Assembly: GCF_052857255.1 (NCBI RefSeq)
Contig: NW_027526486.1
Coordinates: 1,116,001 to 1,180,000, forward strand
Length of the DNA: 64,000 nt
Direction of reading: 5' to 3'
DNA from: Amblyomma americanum
Lineage: Eukaryota > Arthropoda > Arachnida > Ixodida > Ixodidae
Position numbers and translations under genes: made by a program. Under the pieces are notes generated by a model, which worked only from the letters and a program-made list of their open reading frames with translations, was not told the DNA's origin and made no database searches. This document shows, one piece after another, positions 32,320-45,830 of this stretch (position 1 is its first letter; every line of letters begins with the position of its first letter).

Positions 32320-35300
32320 AGTTTACACCTTTCTCTCGTGTACTCTTCGACGACTTGTAAAATCGATACTCGTGAATCATGCTAATTTCGATCTAAAACG
32401 ATGTATCCCGTTGTTTTGAGCCGGAATACAAGTTTTCGCGCAGTTCTGAGAGAAAAAGTTTACACCTTTCTCTCGTCTACTCTTCGAAGACTTGTAAAAT
32501 CGATGCCCGTGAATCTTGCTAGTTTCGATTTAAAACGATGTATCCCGTTGTTTTGAGCCGGAATACAAGTTTTCGCGCAGTTCTGAGAGAAAAAGTTTAC
32601 ACCTTTCTCTCGTGTACTCTTCGACGACTTGTAAAATCGATACTCGTGAATCATGCTAATTTCGATCTAAAACGATGTATCCCGTTGTTTTGAGCCGGAA
32701 TACAAGTTTTCGCGCAGTTCTGAGAGAAAAAGTTTACACCTTTCTCTCGTCTGCTCTTCGAAGACTTGTAAAATCGATGCTCGTGAATCTTGCTAGTTTC
32801 GATCTAAAACGATGTATCCCGTTGTTTTGAGCCGGAATACAAGTTTTCGCGCAGTTTTGAGAGAAAAAGTTTACACCTTTCTCTCGTGTACTCTTCGACG
32901 ACTTGTAAAATCGATGCTCGTGAATCTTGCTAGTTTCGATCTAAAACGATGTATCCCGTTGTTTTGAGCCGGAATACAAGTTTTCGTGCAGTTCTGAGAG
33001 AAAAAGTTTACACCTTTCTCTCGTCTACTCTTCGAAGACTTGTAAAATCGATGCCCGTGAATCTTGCTAGTTTCGATCTAAAACGATGTATCCCGTAGTT
33101 TTGAGCCGGAATACAAGTTTTCGCGCAGTTCTGAGAGAAAAAGTTTACACCTTTCTCTCGTGTACCCTTCGGCGACTTGTAAAATCGATACTCGAGAATC
33201 ATGCTAGTTTCGATCTAAAACGATGTATCCCGTTGTTTTGAGCCGGAATACAAGTTTTCGCGCAGTTCTGAGAGAAAAAGTTTACACCTTTCTCACGTGT
33301 ACCCTTCGGCGACTTGTAAAATCGATACTCGAGAATCATGCTAGTTTCGATCTAAAACGATGTATCCCGTTGTTTTGAGCCGGAATACAAGTTTTCGCGC
33401 AGTTCTGAGAGAAAAAGTTTACACCTTTCTCTCGTCTGCTCTTCGAAGACTTGTAAAATCGATGCTCGTGAATCTTGCTAGTTTCGATCTAAAACGATGT
33501 ATCCCGTTGTTTTGAGCCGGAATACAAGTTTTCGCGCAGTTTTGAGAGAAAAAGTTTACACCTTTCTCTCGTGTACTCTTCGACGACTTGTAAAATCGAT
33601 GCTCGTGAATCTTGCTAGTTTCGATCTAAAACGATGTATCCAGTTGTTTTGAGCCGGAATACAAGTTTTCGTGCAGTTCTGAGAGAAAAAGTTTACACCT
33701 TTCTCTCGTCTACTCTTCGACGACTTGTAAAATCGATGCTCGTGAATCTTGCTACTTTCAATCTAAAACGATGTATCCCGTTGTTTTGAGCCGGAATACA
33801 AGTTTTCGCGCAGTTCTGAGAGAAAAAGTTTACACCTTTCTCTCGTCTACTCTTCGAAGACTTGTAAAATCGATGCCCGTGAATCTTGCTAGTTTCGATC
33901 TAAAACGATGTATCCCGTAGTTTTGAGCCGGAATACAAGTTTTCGCGCAGTTCTGAGAGAAAAAGTTTACACCTTTCTCTCGTGTACTCTTCGACGACTT
34001 GTAAAATCGATACTCGAGAATCATGCTAGTTTCGATCTAAAACGATGTATCCCGTTGTTTTGAGAAGGAATACAAGTTTTCGCGCAGTTCTGAGAGAAAA
34101 AAGTTTACGCCTTTCTCTCGTGTACTCTTCGACGACTTGTAAAATCGATGCTCGTGAATCATGCTAGTTTCGATCTACAACGATGTATCCCGTTGTTTTG
34201 AGCTGGAATAGAAGTTTTCGCGCAGTTCTGAGAGAAAAAGTTTACACCTTTCTCTCGTCTACTTTTCGAGGACTTGTAAAATCGATTCTCGTGAATCTTG
34301 CTAGTTTTGACCTAAAACGATGTATCCCGTTTTTTTGAGCCGGTATACAAGTTTTCGCGCAGTTCTGAGAGAAAAAGTTTACACCTTTCTCTCGTGTACT
34401 CTCGACGACTTGTAAAATCGATGCTCGTGAATCTTGCTAGTTTCGATCTAAAACGATGTATCCCGTTGTTATGAGCCGGAATACAAGTTTTCGTGCAGTT
34501 CTGAGAGAAAACGTTTACACCTTTCTCTCGTCTACTCTTCGACGACTTGTAAAATCGATGCTCGTGAATCTTGCTAGTTTCGATCTAAAACGATGTATCC
34601 CGTTGTTTTGAGCCAGAATACAATTTTTCGCGCAGTTCTGAGAGAAAAAGTTTACACCTTTCTCTCGTCTACTCTTCGAAGACTTGTAAAATCGATGCCC
34701 GTGAATCTTGCTAGTTTCGATTTAAAACGATGTATCCCGTTGTTTTGAGCCGGAATACAAGTTTTCGCGCAGTTCTGAGAGAAAAAGTTTACACCTTTCT
34801 CTCGTGTACTCTTCGACGACTTGTAAAATCGATACTCGTGAATCATGCTAATTTCGATCTAAAACGATGTATCCCGTTGTTTTGAGCGGGAATACAAGTT
34901 TTCGCGCAGTTCTGAGAGAAAAAGTTTACACCTTTCTCTCGTGTACCCTTCGGCGACTTGTAAAATCGATACTCGAGAATCATGCTAGTTTCGATCTAAA
35001 ACGATGTATCCCGTTGTTTTGAGCCGGAATACAAGTTTTCGCGCAGTTCTGAGAGAAAAAGTTTACACCTTTCTCTCGTCTGCTCTTCGAAGACTTGTAA
35101 AATCGATGCTCGTGAATCTTGCTAGTTTCGATCTAAAACGATGTATCCCGTTGTTTTGAGCCGGAATACAAGTTTTCGCGCAGTTTTGAGAGAAAAAGTT
35201 TACACCTTTCTCTCGTGTACTCTTCGACGACTTGTAAAATCGATGCTCGTGAATCTTGCTAGTTTCGATCTAAAACGATGTATCCAGTTGTTTGGAGCCG

Positions 35301-35333
35301 GAATACAAGTTTTCGTGCAGTTCTGAGAGAAAA
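32320..35333. repeat. 22-monomer higher-order repeat, unit 1 (3014 bp)
   Basis: 22 x 137 = 3014 bp, repeated in tandem at 35334-38347. Rare markers match at exactly this offset: CTTTCTCACGTG (33291 and 36305), GAGAAGGAATAC (34063 and 37077), GAGCGGGAATAC (34884 and 37898) and TTGTTTGGAGCC (35289 and 38303). Divergence begins near 32320 upstream and 38347 downstream. Confidence 0.87.
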
Positions 35334-38300
35334 AGTTTACACCTTTCTCTCGTGTACTCTTCGACGACTTGTAAAATCGATACTCGTGAATCATGCTAAT
35401 TTCGATCTAAAACGATGTATCCCGTTGTTTTGAGCCGGAATACAAGTTTTCGCGCAGTTCTGAGAGAAAAAGTTTACACCTTTCTCTCGTCTACTCTTCG
35501 AAGACTTGTAAAATCGATGCCCGTGAATCTTGCTAGTTTCGATCTAAAACGATGTATCCCGTTGTTTTGAGCCGGAATACAAGTTTTCGCGCAGTTCTGA
35601 GAGAAAAAGTTTACACCTTTCTCTCGTGTACTCTTCGACGACTTGTAAAATCGATACTCGTGAATCATGCTAATTTCGATCTAAAACGATGTATCCCGTT
35701 GTTTTGAGCCGGAATACAAGTTTTCGCGCAGTTCTGAGAGAAAAAGTTTACACCTTTCTCTCGTCTGCTCTTCGAAGACTTGTAAAATCGATGCTCGTGA
35801 ATCTTGCTAGTTTCGATCTAAAACGATGTATCCCGTTGTTTTGAGCCGGAATACAAGTTTTCGCGCAGTTTTGAGAGAAAAAGTTTACACCTTTCTCTCG
35901 TGTACTCTTCGACGACTTGTAAAATCGATGCTCGTGAATCTTGCTAGTTTCGATCTAAAACGATGTATCCCGTTGTTTTGAGCCGGAATACAAGTTTTCG
36001 TGCAGTTCTGAGAGAAAAAGTTTACACCTTTCTCTCGTCTACTCTTCGAAGACTTGTAAAATCGATGCCCGTGAATCTTGCTAGTTTCGATCTAAAACGA
36101 TGTATCCCGTAGTTTTGAGCCGGAATACAAGTTTTCGCGCAGTTCTGAGAGAAAAAGTTTACACCTTTCTCTCGTGTACCCTTCGGCGACTTGTAAAATC
36201 GATACTCGAGAATCATGCTAGTTTCGATCTAAAACGATGTATCCCGTTGTTTTGAGCCGGAATACAAGTTTTCGCGCAGTTCTGAGAGAAAAAGTTTACA
36301 CCTTTCTCACGTGTACCCTTCGGCGACTTGTAAAATCGATACTCGAGAATCATGCTAGTTTCGATCTAAAACGATGTATCCCGTTGTTTTGAGCCGGAAT
36401 ACAAGTTTTCGCGCAGTTCTGAGAGAAAAAGTTTACACCTTTCTCTCGTCTGCTCTTCGAAGACTTGTAAAATCGATGCTCGTGAATCTTGCTAGTTTCG
36501 ATCTAAAACGATGTATCCCGTTGTTTTGAGCCGGAATACAAGTTTTCGCGCAGTTTTGAGAGAAAAAGTTTACACCTTTCTCTCGTGTACTCTTCGACGA
36601 CTTGTAAAATCGATGCTCGTGAATCTTGCTAGTTTCGATCTAAAACGATGTATCCAGTTGTTTTGAGCCGGAATACAAGTTTTCGTGCAGTTCTGAGAGA
36701 AAAAGTTTACACCTTTCTCTCGTCTACTCTTCGACGACTTGTAAAATCGATGCTCGTGAATCTTGCTACTTTCAATCTAAAACGATGTATCCCGTTGTTT
36801 TGAGCCGGAATACAAGTTTTCGCGCAGTTCTGAGAGAAAAAGTTTACACCTTTCTCTCGTCTACTCTTCGAAGACTTGTAAAATCGATGCCCGTGAATCT
36901 TGCTAGTTTCGATCTAAAACGATGTATCCCGTAGTTTTGAGCCGGAATACAAGTTTTCGCGCAGTTCTGAGAGAAAAAGTTTACACCTTTCTCTCGTGTA
37001 CTCTTCGACGACTTGTAAAATCGATACTCGAGAATCATGCTAGTTTCGATCTAAAACGATGTATCCCGTTGTTTTGAGAAGGAATACAAGTTTTCGCGCA
37101 GTTCTGAGAGAAAAAAGTTTACGCCTTTCTCTCGTGTACTCTTCGACGACTTGTAAAATCGATGCTCGTGAATCATGCTAGTTTCGATCTACAACGATGT
37201 ATCCCGTTGTTTTGAGCTGGAATAGAAGTTTTCGCGCAGTTCTGAGAGAAAAAGTTTACACCTTTCTCTCGTCTACTTTTCGAGGACTTGTAAAATCGAT
37301 TCTCGTGAATCTTGCTAGTTTTGACCTAAAACGATGTATCCCGTTTTTTTGAGCCGGTATACAAGTTTTCGCGCAGTTCTGAGAGAAAAAGTTTACACCT
37401 TTCTCTCGTGTACTCTCGACGACTTGTAAAATCGATGCTCGTGAATCTTGCTAGTTTCGATCTAAAACGATGTATCCCGTTGTTATGAGCCGGAATACAA
37501 GTTTTCGTGCAGTTCTGAGAGAAAACGTTTACACCTTTCTCTCGTCTACTCTTCGACGACTTGTAAAATCGATGCTCGTGAATCTTGCTAGTTTCGATCT
37601 AAAACGATGTATCCCGTTGTTTTGAGCCAGAATACAATTTTTCGCGCAGTTCTGAGAGAAAAAGTTTACACCTTTCTCTCGTCTACTCTTCGAAGACTTG
37701 TAAAATCGATGCCCGTGAATCTTGCTAGTTTCGATTTAAAACGATGTATCCCGTTGTTTTGAGCCGGAATACAAGTTTTCGCGCAGTTCTGAGAGAAAAA
37801 GTTTACACCTTTCTCTCGTGTACTCTTCGACGACTTGTAAAATCGATACTCGTGAATCATGCTAATTTCGATCTAAAACGATGTATCCCGTTGTTTTGAG
37901 CGGGAATACAAGTTTTCGCGCAGTTCTGAGAGAAAAAGTTTACACCTTTCTCTCGTGTACCCTTCGGCGACTTGTAAAATCGATACTCGAGAATCATGCT
38001 AGTTTCGATCTAAAACGATGTATCCCGTTGTTTTGAGCCGGAATACAAGTTTTCGCGCAGTTCTGAGAGAAAAAGTTTACACCTTTCTCTCGTCTGCTCT
38101 TCGAAGACTTGTAAAATCGATGCTCGTGAATCTTGCTAGTTTCGATCTAAAACGATGTATCCCGTTGTTTTGAGCCGGAATACAAGTTTTCGCGCAGTTT
38201 TGAGAGAAAAAGTTTACACCTTTCTCTCGTGTACTCTTCGACGACTTGTAAAATCGATGCTCGTGAATCTTGCTAGTTTCGATCTAAAACGATGTATCCA

Positions 38301-38347
38301 GTTGTTTGGAGCCGGAATACAAGTTTTCGTGCAGTTCTGAGAGAAAA
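35334..38347. repeat. 22-monomer higher-order repeat, unit 2 (3014 bp)
   Basis: Tandem copy of 32320-35333 with very few differences (for example GATCTAAAACG near 35540 where unit 1 has GATTTAAAACG). It is followed by an out-of-phase partial third copy. Confidence 0.87.
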
Positions 38348-39580
38348 AGTTTACACCTTTCTCTCGTCTACTCTTCGACGACTTGTAAAATCGATGCTCG
38401 TGAATCTTGCTACTTTCAATCTAAAACGATGTATCCCGTTGTTTTGAGCCGGAATACAAGTTTTCGCGCAGTTCTGAGAGAAAAAGTTTACACCTTTCTC
38501 TCGTCTACTCTTCGAAGACTTGTAAAATCGATGCCCGTGAATCTTGCTAGTTTCGATCTAAAACGATGTATCCCGTAGTTTTGAGCCGGAATACAAGTTT
38601 TCGCGCAGTTCTGAGAGAAAAAGTTTACACCTTTCTCTCGTGTACTCTTCGACGACTTGTAAAATCGATACTCGAGAATCATGCTAGTTTCGATCTAAAA
38701 CGATGTATCCCGTTGTTTTGAGAAGGAATACAAGTTTTCGCGCAGTTCTGAGAGAAAAAAGTTTACGCCTTTCTCTCGTGTACTCTTCGACGACTTGTAA
38801 AATCGATGCTCGTGAATCATGCTAGTTTCGATCTACAACGATGTATCCCGTTGTTTTGAGCTGGAATAGAAGTTTTCGCGCAGTTCTGAGAGAAAAAGTT
38901 TACACCTTTCTCTCGTCTACTTTTCGAGGACTTGTAAAATCGATTCTCGTGAATCTTGCTAGTTTTGACCTAAAACGATGTATCCCGTTTTTTTGAGCCG
39001 GTATACAAGTTTTCGCGCAGTTCTGAGAGAAAAAGTTTACACCTTTCTCTCGTGTACTCTCGACGACTTGTAAAATCGATGCTCGTGAATCTTGCTAGTT
39101 TCGATCTAAAACGATGTATCCCGTTGTTATGAGCCGGAATACAAGTTTTCGTGCAGTTCTGAGAGAAAACGTTTACACCTTTCTCTCGTCTACTCTTCGA
39201 CGACTTGTAAAATCGATGCTCGTGAATCTTGCTAGTTTCGATCTAAAACGATGTATCCCGTTGTTTGGAGCCAGAATACAATTTTTCGCGCAGTTCTGAG
39301 AGAAAAAGTTTACACCTTTCTCTCGTCTACTCTTCGAAGACTTGTAAAATCGATGCCCGTGAATCTTGCTAGTTTCGATTTAAAACGATGTATCCCGTTG
39401 ATTTGAGCCGGAATACAAGTTTTCGCGCAGTTCTGAGAGAAAAAGTTTACACCTTTCTCTCGTGTACTCTTCGACGACTTGTAAAATCGATACTCGTGAA
39501 TCATGCTAATTTCGATCTAAAACGATGTATCCCGTTGTTTTGAGCGGGAATACAAGTTTTCGCGCAGTTCTGAGAGAAAA
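38348..39580. repeat. Partial third copy of the 22-monomer unit
   Basis: Matches about 36704-37936 at an offset of 1644 bp (12 x 137), including GAGAAGGAATAC (38721), CTCTCGACG (39055), TTATGAGCC and GAGCGGGAATAC (39542). The copy starts in the middle of the unit, as expected after an exchange between misaligned units. Confidence 0.8.
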
Positions 39581-39982
39581 AGTTTACACCTTTCTCTCGT
39601 CTGCTCTTCGAAGACTTGTAAAATCGATGCTCGTGAATCTTGCTAGTTTCGATCTAAAACGATGTATCCCGTTGTTTTGAGCCGGAATACAAGTTTTCGC
39701 GCAGTTTTGAGAGAAAAAGTTTACACCTTTCTCTCGTGTACTCTTCGACGACTTGTAAAATCGATGCTCGTGAATCTTGCTAGTTTCGATCTAAAACGAT
39801 GTATCCCGTTGTTTTGAGCCGAAATACAAGTTTTCGTGCAGTTCTGAGAGAAAAAGTTTACACCTTTCTCTCGTCTACTCTTCGAAGACTTGTAAAATCA
39901 ATGCCCGTGAATCTTGCTAGTTTCGATCTAAAACGATGTATCCCGTAGTTTTGAGCCGGAATACAAGTTTTCGCGCAGTTCT

Positions 39983-41863
39983 GAGAGAAAAAGTTTACAC
40001 CTTTCTCTCGTGTACCCTTCGGCGACTTGTAAAATCGATACTCGAGAATCATGCTAGTTTCGATCTAAAACGATGTATCCCGTTGTTTTGAGCCGGAATA
40101 CAAGTTTTCGCGCAGTTCTGAGAGAAAAAGTTTACACCTTTCTCTCGTCTGCTCTTAGAAGACTTGTAAAATCGATGCTCGTGAATCTTGCTAGTTTCGA
40201 TCTAAAACGATGTATCCCGTTGTTTTGAGCCGGAATACAAGTTTTCGCGCAGTTTTGAGAGAAAAAGTTTACACCTTTCTCTCGTGTACTCTTCGACGAC
40301 TTGTAAAATCGATGCTCGTGAATCTTGCTAGCTTCGATCTAAAACGATGTATCCAGTTGTTTTGAGCCGGAATACAAGTTTTCGTGCAGTTCTGAGAGAA
40401 AAAGTTTACACCTTTCTCTCGTCTACTCTTCGACGACTTGTAAAATCGATGCTCGTGAATCTTGCTACTTTCAATCTAAAACGATGTATCCCGTTGTTTT
40501 GAGCCGGAATACAAGTTTTCGCGCAGTTCTGAGAGAAAGAGTTTACACCTTTTTCTCGTGTACTCTTCGACGACTTCTAAAATCGATGCTCGTAAATCTT
40601 GCTAGTTTCGATCTAAAACGATGTATCCCGTTGTTTTGAGCCGGAATACAAGTTTTCGCGAAGTTCTGAGAGAAAAAATTTACACCTTTCTCTCGTCTAC
40701 TCTTCGAAGACTTGTAAAATCGATGCTCGTGAATCTTGCTAGTTTCGATCTAAGACGATGTATCCCGTTTTTTTGAGCCGGTATACAAGTTTTCGCGCAG
40801 TTCTGAGAGAAAAAGTTTACACCTTTCCCTCGTGTACTCATCGACGACTTGTAAAATCGATGCTCGTGAATCTTCATAGTTTCGATCGAAAACGGTGTAT
40901 CCCGTTGTTTTGAGCCGGAATACAAGTTTTCGCGAGGTTCTTAGAGAAAAAGTTTACACCTTTCTCTCGTGTACTCTTCGACGACGTGTATTATCGATGC
41001 TCGTGAATCTTGCTAGTTTCGATCTAAAACGATGTAACCCGTTGTTCTGAGCCGGAATACAAGTTTTGGCGCAGTTCTGAGAGAAAACGTTTACACCTTT
41101 CTCTCGTCTACACTTCGACGACTTGTAAAATCGATGCTCGTGAATCTTGCTAGTTTCGATCTAAAACGATGTATCCAGTTTTTTTGAGCCGGTATACAAG
41201 CTTTCGCGCAGTTCTGAGAGAAAACTTTTACACCTTTCTCTCGTGTACTCTTCGACGACGTGTAAATTCTATGCTCGTGAATCTTGCTGGTTTCAATCTA
41301 AAACGATGTATCCCGTTGTTTTGAGCCGGAATACAAGTTTTCGCGCAGTTCTGAGAGAAAACGTTTACACCTTTCTCTCGTCTACTCTTCGACGACTTGT
41401 AAAATCGATGCTCGTGAATCTTGCTAGTTTCGATCTAAAACGATGTATCCCGTTTTTTTGAGCCGGTATACAAGCTTTCGCGCAGTTCTGAGAGAAAACT
41501 TTTACACCTTTCTCTCGTGTACTCTTCGACGACGTGTAATATCGATGCTCGTGCATCTTGCTAGTTTCGATCTGAAACAATGTAACCGGTTGTTCTGAGC
41601 CGGAATACAAGTTTTGGCGCAGTTCTGAGAGAAAAAGTTTGCACCTTTCTCTCGTCTACTCTTCGACGACTTGTAAAATAAATGCTCGTGAATCTTGCTA
41701 GTTTCGATCTACAACGATGTATCCCGTTGTTTTGAGCTGGAATAGAAGTTTTCGCGCAGTTCTGAGAGAAAAAGTTTACACCTTTCTCTCGTCTACTTTT
41801 CGAGGACTTGTAAAATCGATGCTCGTGAATCTTGCTAGTTTCAATATTCAACGATGTATCCCG
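39983..41863. repeat. Long-range duplicated block, distal copy
   Basis: Matches 24775-26655 (offset 15208 bp). It includes cassette copy 5 (about 40962-41860). It carries its own changes (CTCTTAGAAG near 40154, GTGTATTATCG near 40987, CTACACTTCG near 41110 and ATATTCAACG near 41844). Downstream it switches to resemble 22270-22700 (TTTTCATGCAG with GAGGGAAAAAG at 42026, as at 22434), so the block is a mosaic. Confidence 0.82.
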
Positions 41864-44289
41864 TAGTTTTGAGCCGGAATACAAGTTTTCGCGCAGTTCT
41901 GAGAGAAAACGTTTACACCTTTTTCTCGTGTACTCTTCCACGACTTGTAAAATCGATGCTCGTGAATCTTGCTAGTTTCGATCTAAAACGATGTATCCCG
42001 TTGTTTTGAGCCGGAATACAAGTTTTCATGCAGTTCTGAGGGAAAAAGTTTCCACCTTTCTCTCGTCTACTCTTCGACGACTTGTAAAATCGATGCTCGT
42101 GAATCTTGCTAGTTTCGATCTAAAACGATGTATCCCGTTGTTTTGAGCCGGAATACAAGTTTTGGCGCAGTTCTGAGAGAACAAGTTTGCACCTTTCTCT
42201 CGTCTACTCTTCGACGACTTGTAAAATCAATGCTCGTGAATCTTGCTAGTTTCGATCTACAACGATGTATCCCGTTGTTTTGAGCTGGAATAGAAGTTTT
42301 CGAGCAGTTCTGAGAGAAAAAGTTTTCACCTTTCTCTCGTTTATATTCGACGACTTGTAAAATCGATGCTCGTGAATCTTGTTAGTTTCGACCTAAAACG
42401 ATGTATCTCGTTTTTTTTGAGCCGGTATACAAGTTTTCGCGCAGTTCTGAGAGAAAAAGTTTACACCTTTCTCTCGTGTACTCTTCGACGACATGTAAAA
42501 TCGATGCTCGTGAATCTTGCTAGTTTCGATCTAAAACGATGTATCCCGTTGTTTTGAGCCGGAATACAAGTTTTCGCGCAGTTCTGAGAGAAAAAGTTTA
42601 CACCTTTCTCTCGTCTGCTCTTCGAAGACTTGTAAAATCGATGCTCGTGAATCTTGCTAGTTTTGATCTAAGACGATGTATCCCGTTGTTTTGAGCCGGA
42701 ATACAAGTTTTCGCGCAGTTTTGAGAGAAAAAGTTTACACCTTTCTCTCGTGTACTCTTCGACGACTTGTAAAATCGATGCTCGTGAATCTTGCTAGTTT
42801 CGATCTAAAACGATGTATCCCGTTGTTTTGAGCCGGAATACAAGTTTTCGTGCAGTTCTGAGAGAAAAAGTTTACATCTTTCTCTCGTCTACTCTTCGAC
42901 GACTTGTAAAATCGATGCTCGTGAATCTTGCTACTTTCGATCTAAAACGATGTATCCCGTTGTTTTGAGCCGGAATACAAGTTTTCGCGCAGTACTGAGA
43001 GAAAAAGTTTACACCTTTCTCTCGTCTACTCTTCGAAGACTTGTAAAATCGATGCCCGTGAATCTTGCTAGTTTCGATCTAAAACGATGTATCCCGTAGT
43101 TTTGAGCCGGAATACAAGTTTTCGCGCAGTTCTGAGAGAAAAAGTTTACACCTTTCTCTCGTGTACCCTTCGGCGACTTGTAAAATCGATACTCGAGAAT
43201 CATGCTAGTTTCGATCTAAAACGATGTATCCCGTTGTTTTGAGCCGGAATACAAGTTTTCGCGCAGTTCTGAGAGAAAAAGTTTACACCTTTCTCTCGTC
43301 TGCTCTTCGAAGACTTGTAAAATCGATGCTCGTGAATCTTGCTAGTTTCGATCTAAAACGATGTATCCCGTTGTTTTGAGCCGGAATACAAGTTTTCGCG
43401 CAGTTTTGAGAGAAAAAGTTTACACCTTTCTCTCGTGTACTCTTCGACGACTTGTAAAATCGATGCTCGTGAATCTTGCTAGTTTCGATCTAAAACGATG
43501 TATCCAGTTGTTTTGAGCCGGAATACAAGTTTTCGTGCAGTTCTGAGAGAAAAAGTTTACACCTTTCTCTCGTCTACTCTTCGACGACTTGTAAAATCGA
43601 TGCTCGTGAATCTTGCTACTTTCAATCTAAAACGATGTATCCCGTTGTTTTGAGCCGGAATACAAGTTTTCGCGCTGTTCTGAGAGAAACAGTTTACACC
43701 TTTCTCTCGTGTACTCTTCGAAGACTTGTAAAATCGATGCCCGTGAATCTTGCTAGTTTCGATCTAAAACGATGTATCCCGTAGTTTTGAGCCGGAATAC
43801 AAGTTTTCGCGCAGTTCTGAGAGAAAAAGTTTACACCTTTCTCTCGTGTACTCTTCGACGACTTGTAAAATCGATACTCGAGAATCATGCTAGTTTCGAT
43901 CTAAAACGATGTATCCCGTTGTTTTGAGAAGGAATACAAGTTTTCGCGCAGTTCTGAGAGAAAAAAGTTTACGCCTTTCTCTCGTGTACTCTTCGACGAC
44001 TTGTAAAATCGATGCTCGTGAATCATGCTAGTTTCGATCTACAACGATGTATCCCGTTGTTTTGAGCTGGAATAGAAGTTTTCGCGCAGTTCTGAGAGAA
44101 AAAGTTTACACCTTTCTCTCGTCTACTTTTCGAGGACTTGTAAAATCGATTCTCGTGAATCTTGCTAGTTTTGACCTAAAACGATGTATCCCGTTTTTTT
44201 GAGCCGGTATACAAGTTTTCGCGCAGTTCTGAGAGAAAAAGTTTACACCTTTCTCTCGTGTACTCTCGACGACTTGTAAAATCGATGCT

Positions 44290-45830
44290 CGTGAATCTTG
44301 CTAGTTTCGATCTAAAACGATGTATCCCGTTGTTATGAGCCGGAATACAAGTTTTCGTGCAGTTCTGAGAGAAAACGTTTACACCTTTCTCTCGTCTACT
44401 CTTCGACGACTTGTAAAATCGATGCTCGTGAATCTTGCTAGTTTCGATCTAAAACGATGTATCCCGTTGTTTTGAGCCAGAATACAATTTTTCGCGCAGT
44501 TCTGAGAGAAAAAGTTTACACCTTTCTCTCGTCTACTCTTCGAAGACTTGTAAAATCGATGCCCGTGAATCTTGCTAGTTTCGATTTAAAACGATGTATC
44601 CCGTTGTTTTGAGCCGGAATACAAGTTTTCGCGCAGTTCTGAGAGAAAAAGTTTACACCTTTCTCTCGTGTACTCTTCGACGACTTGTAAAATCGATACT
44701 CGTGAATCATGCTAATTTCGATCTAAAACGATGTATCCCGTTGTTTTGAGCCGGAATACAAGTTTTCGCGCAGTTCTGAGAGAAAAAGTTTACACCTTTC
44801 TCTCGTCTGCTCTTCGAAGACTTGTAAAATCGATGCTCGTGAATCTTGCTAGTTTCGATCTAAAACGATGTATCCCGTTGTTTTGAGCCGGAATACAAGT
44901 TTTCGCGCAGTTTTGAGAGAAAAAGTTTACACCTTTCTCTCGTGTACTCTTCGACGACTTGTAAAATCGATGCTCGTGAATCTTGCTAGTTTCGATCTAA
45001 AACGATGTATCCCGTTGTTTTGAGCCGGAATACAAGTTTTCGTGCAGTTCTGAGAGAAAAAGTTTACACCTTTCTCTCGTCTACTCTTCGACGACTTGTA
45101 AAATCGATGCTCGTGAATCTTGCTACTTTCGATCTAAAACGATGTATCCCGTTGTTTTGAGCCGGAATACAAGTTTTCGCGCAGTTCTGAGAGAAAAAGT
45201 TTACACCTTTCTCTCGTCTACTCTTCGACGACTTGTAAAATCGATGCTCGTGAATCTTGCTAGTTTCAATTTAAAACGATGTATCCCGTTGTTTTGAGCC
45301 GGAATACAAGTTTTCGCGCAGTTCTGAGAGAAAAAGTTTGCACCTTTCTCTCGTCTACTCTTCGACGACTTGTAAAATCAATGCTCGTGAATCTTGCTAG
45401 TTTCGATCTACAACGATGTATCCCGTTGTTTTGAGCTGGAATAGAAGTTTTCGCGCAGTTCTGAGAGAAAAAGTTTACACCTTTCTCTCGTCTACTTTTC
45501 GAGGACTTGTAAAATCGATTCTCGTGAATCTTGCTAGTTTTGACCTAAAACGATGTATCCCGTTTTTTTTGAGCCGGTATACAAGTTTTCGCGCAGTTCT
45601 GAGAGAAAAAGTTTACACCTTTCTCTCGTGTACTCTTCGACGACTTGTAAAATCGATGCTCGTGAATCTTGCTAGTTTCGATCTAAAACGACGTATCCCG
45701 TTGTTTTGAGCCGGAATACAAGTTTTCGTGCAGTTCTGAGAGAAAACGTTTACACCTTTCTCTCGTCTACGATTCGACGACTTGTAAAATCGATGCTCGT
45801 GAATCTTGCTAGTTTCGATCTAAAACGATG
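44290..45830. repeat. Satellite block repeated at 20-monomer offset, copy 1
   Basis: Matches 47030-48570 at an offset of 2740 bp (20 x 137). Markers: TTGTTATGAGCC, CCAGAATACAATTTTTCG, GATTTAAAACG, ATGCTAATTTCG, AAAACGACGTATCCC (45686 and 48425) and CTACGATTCGACG. Confidence 0.8.
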
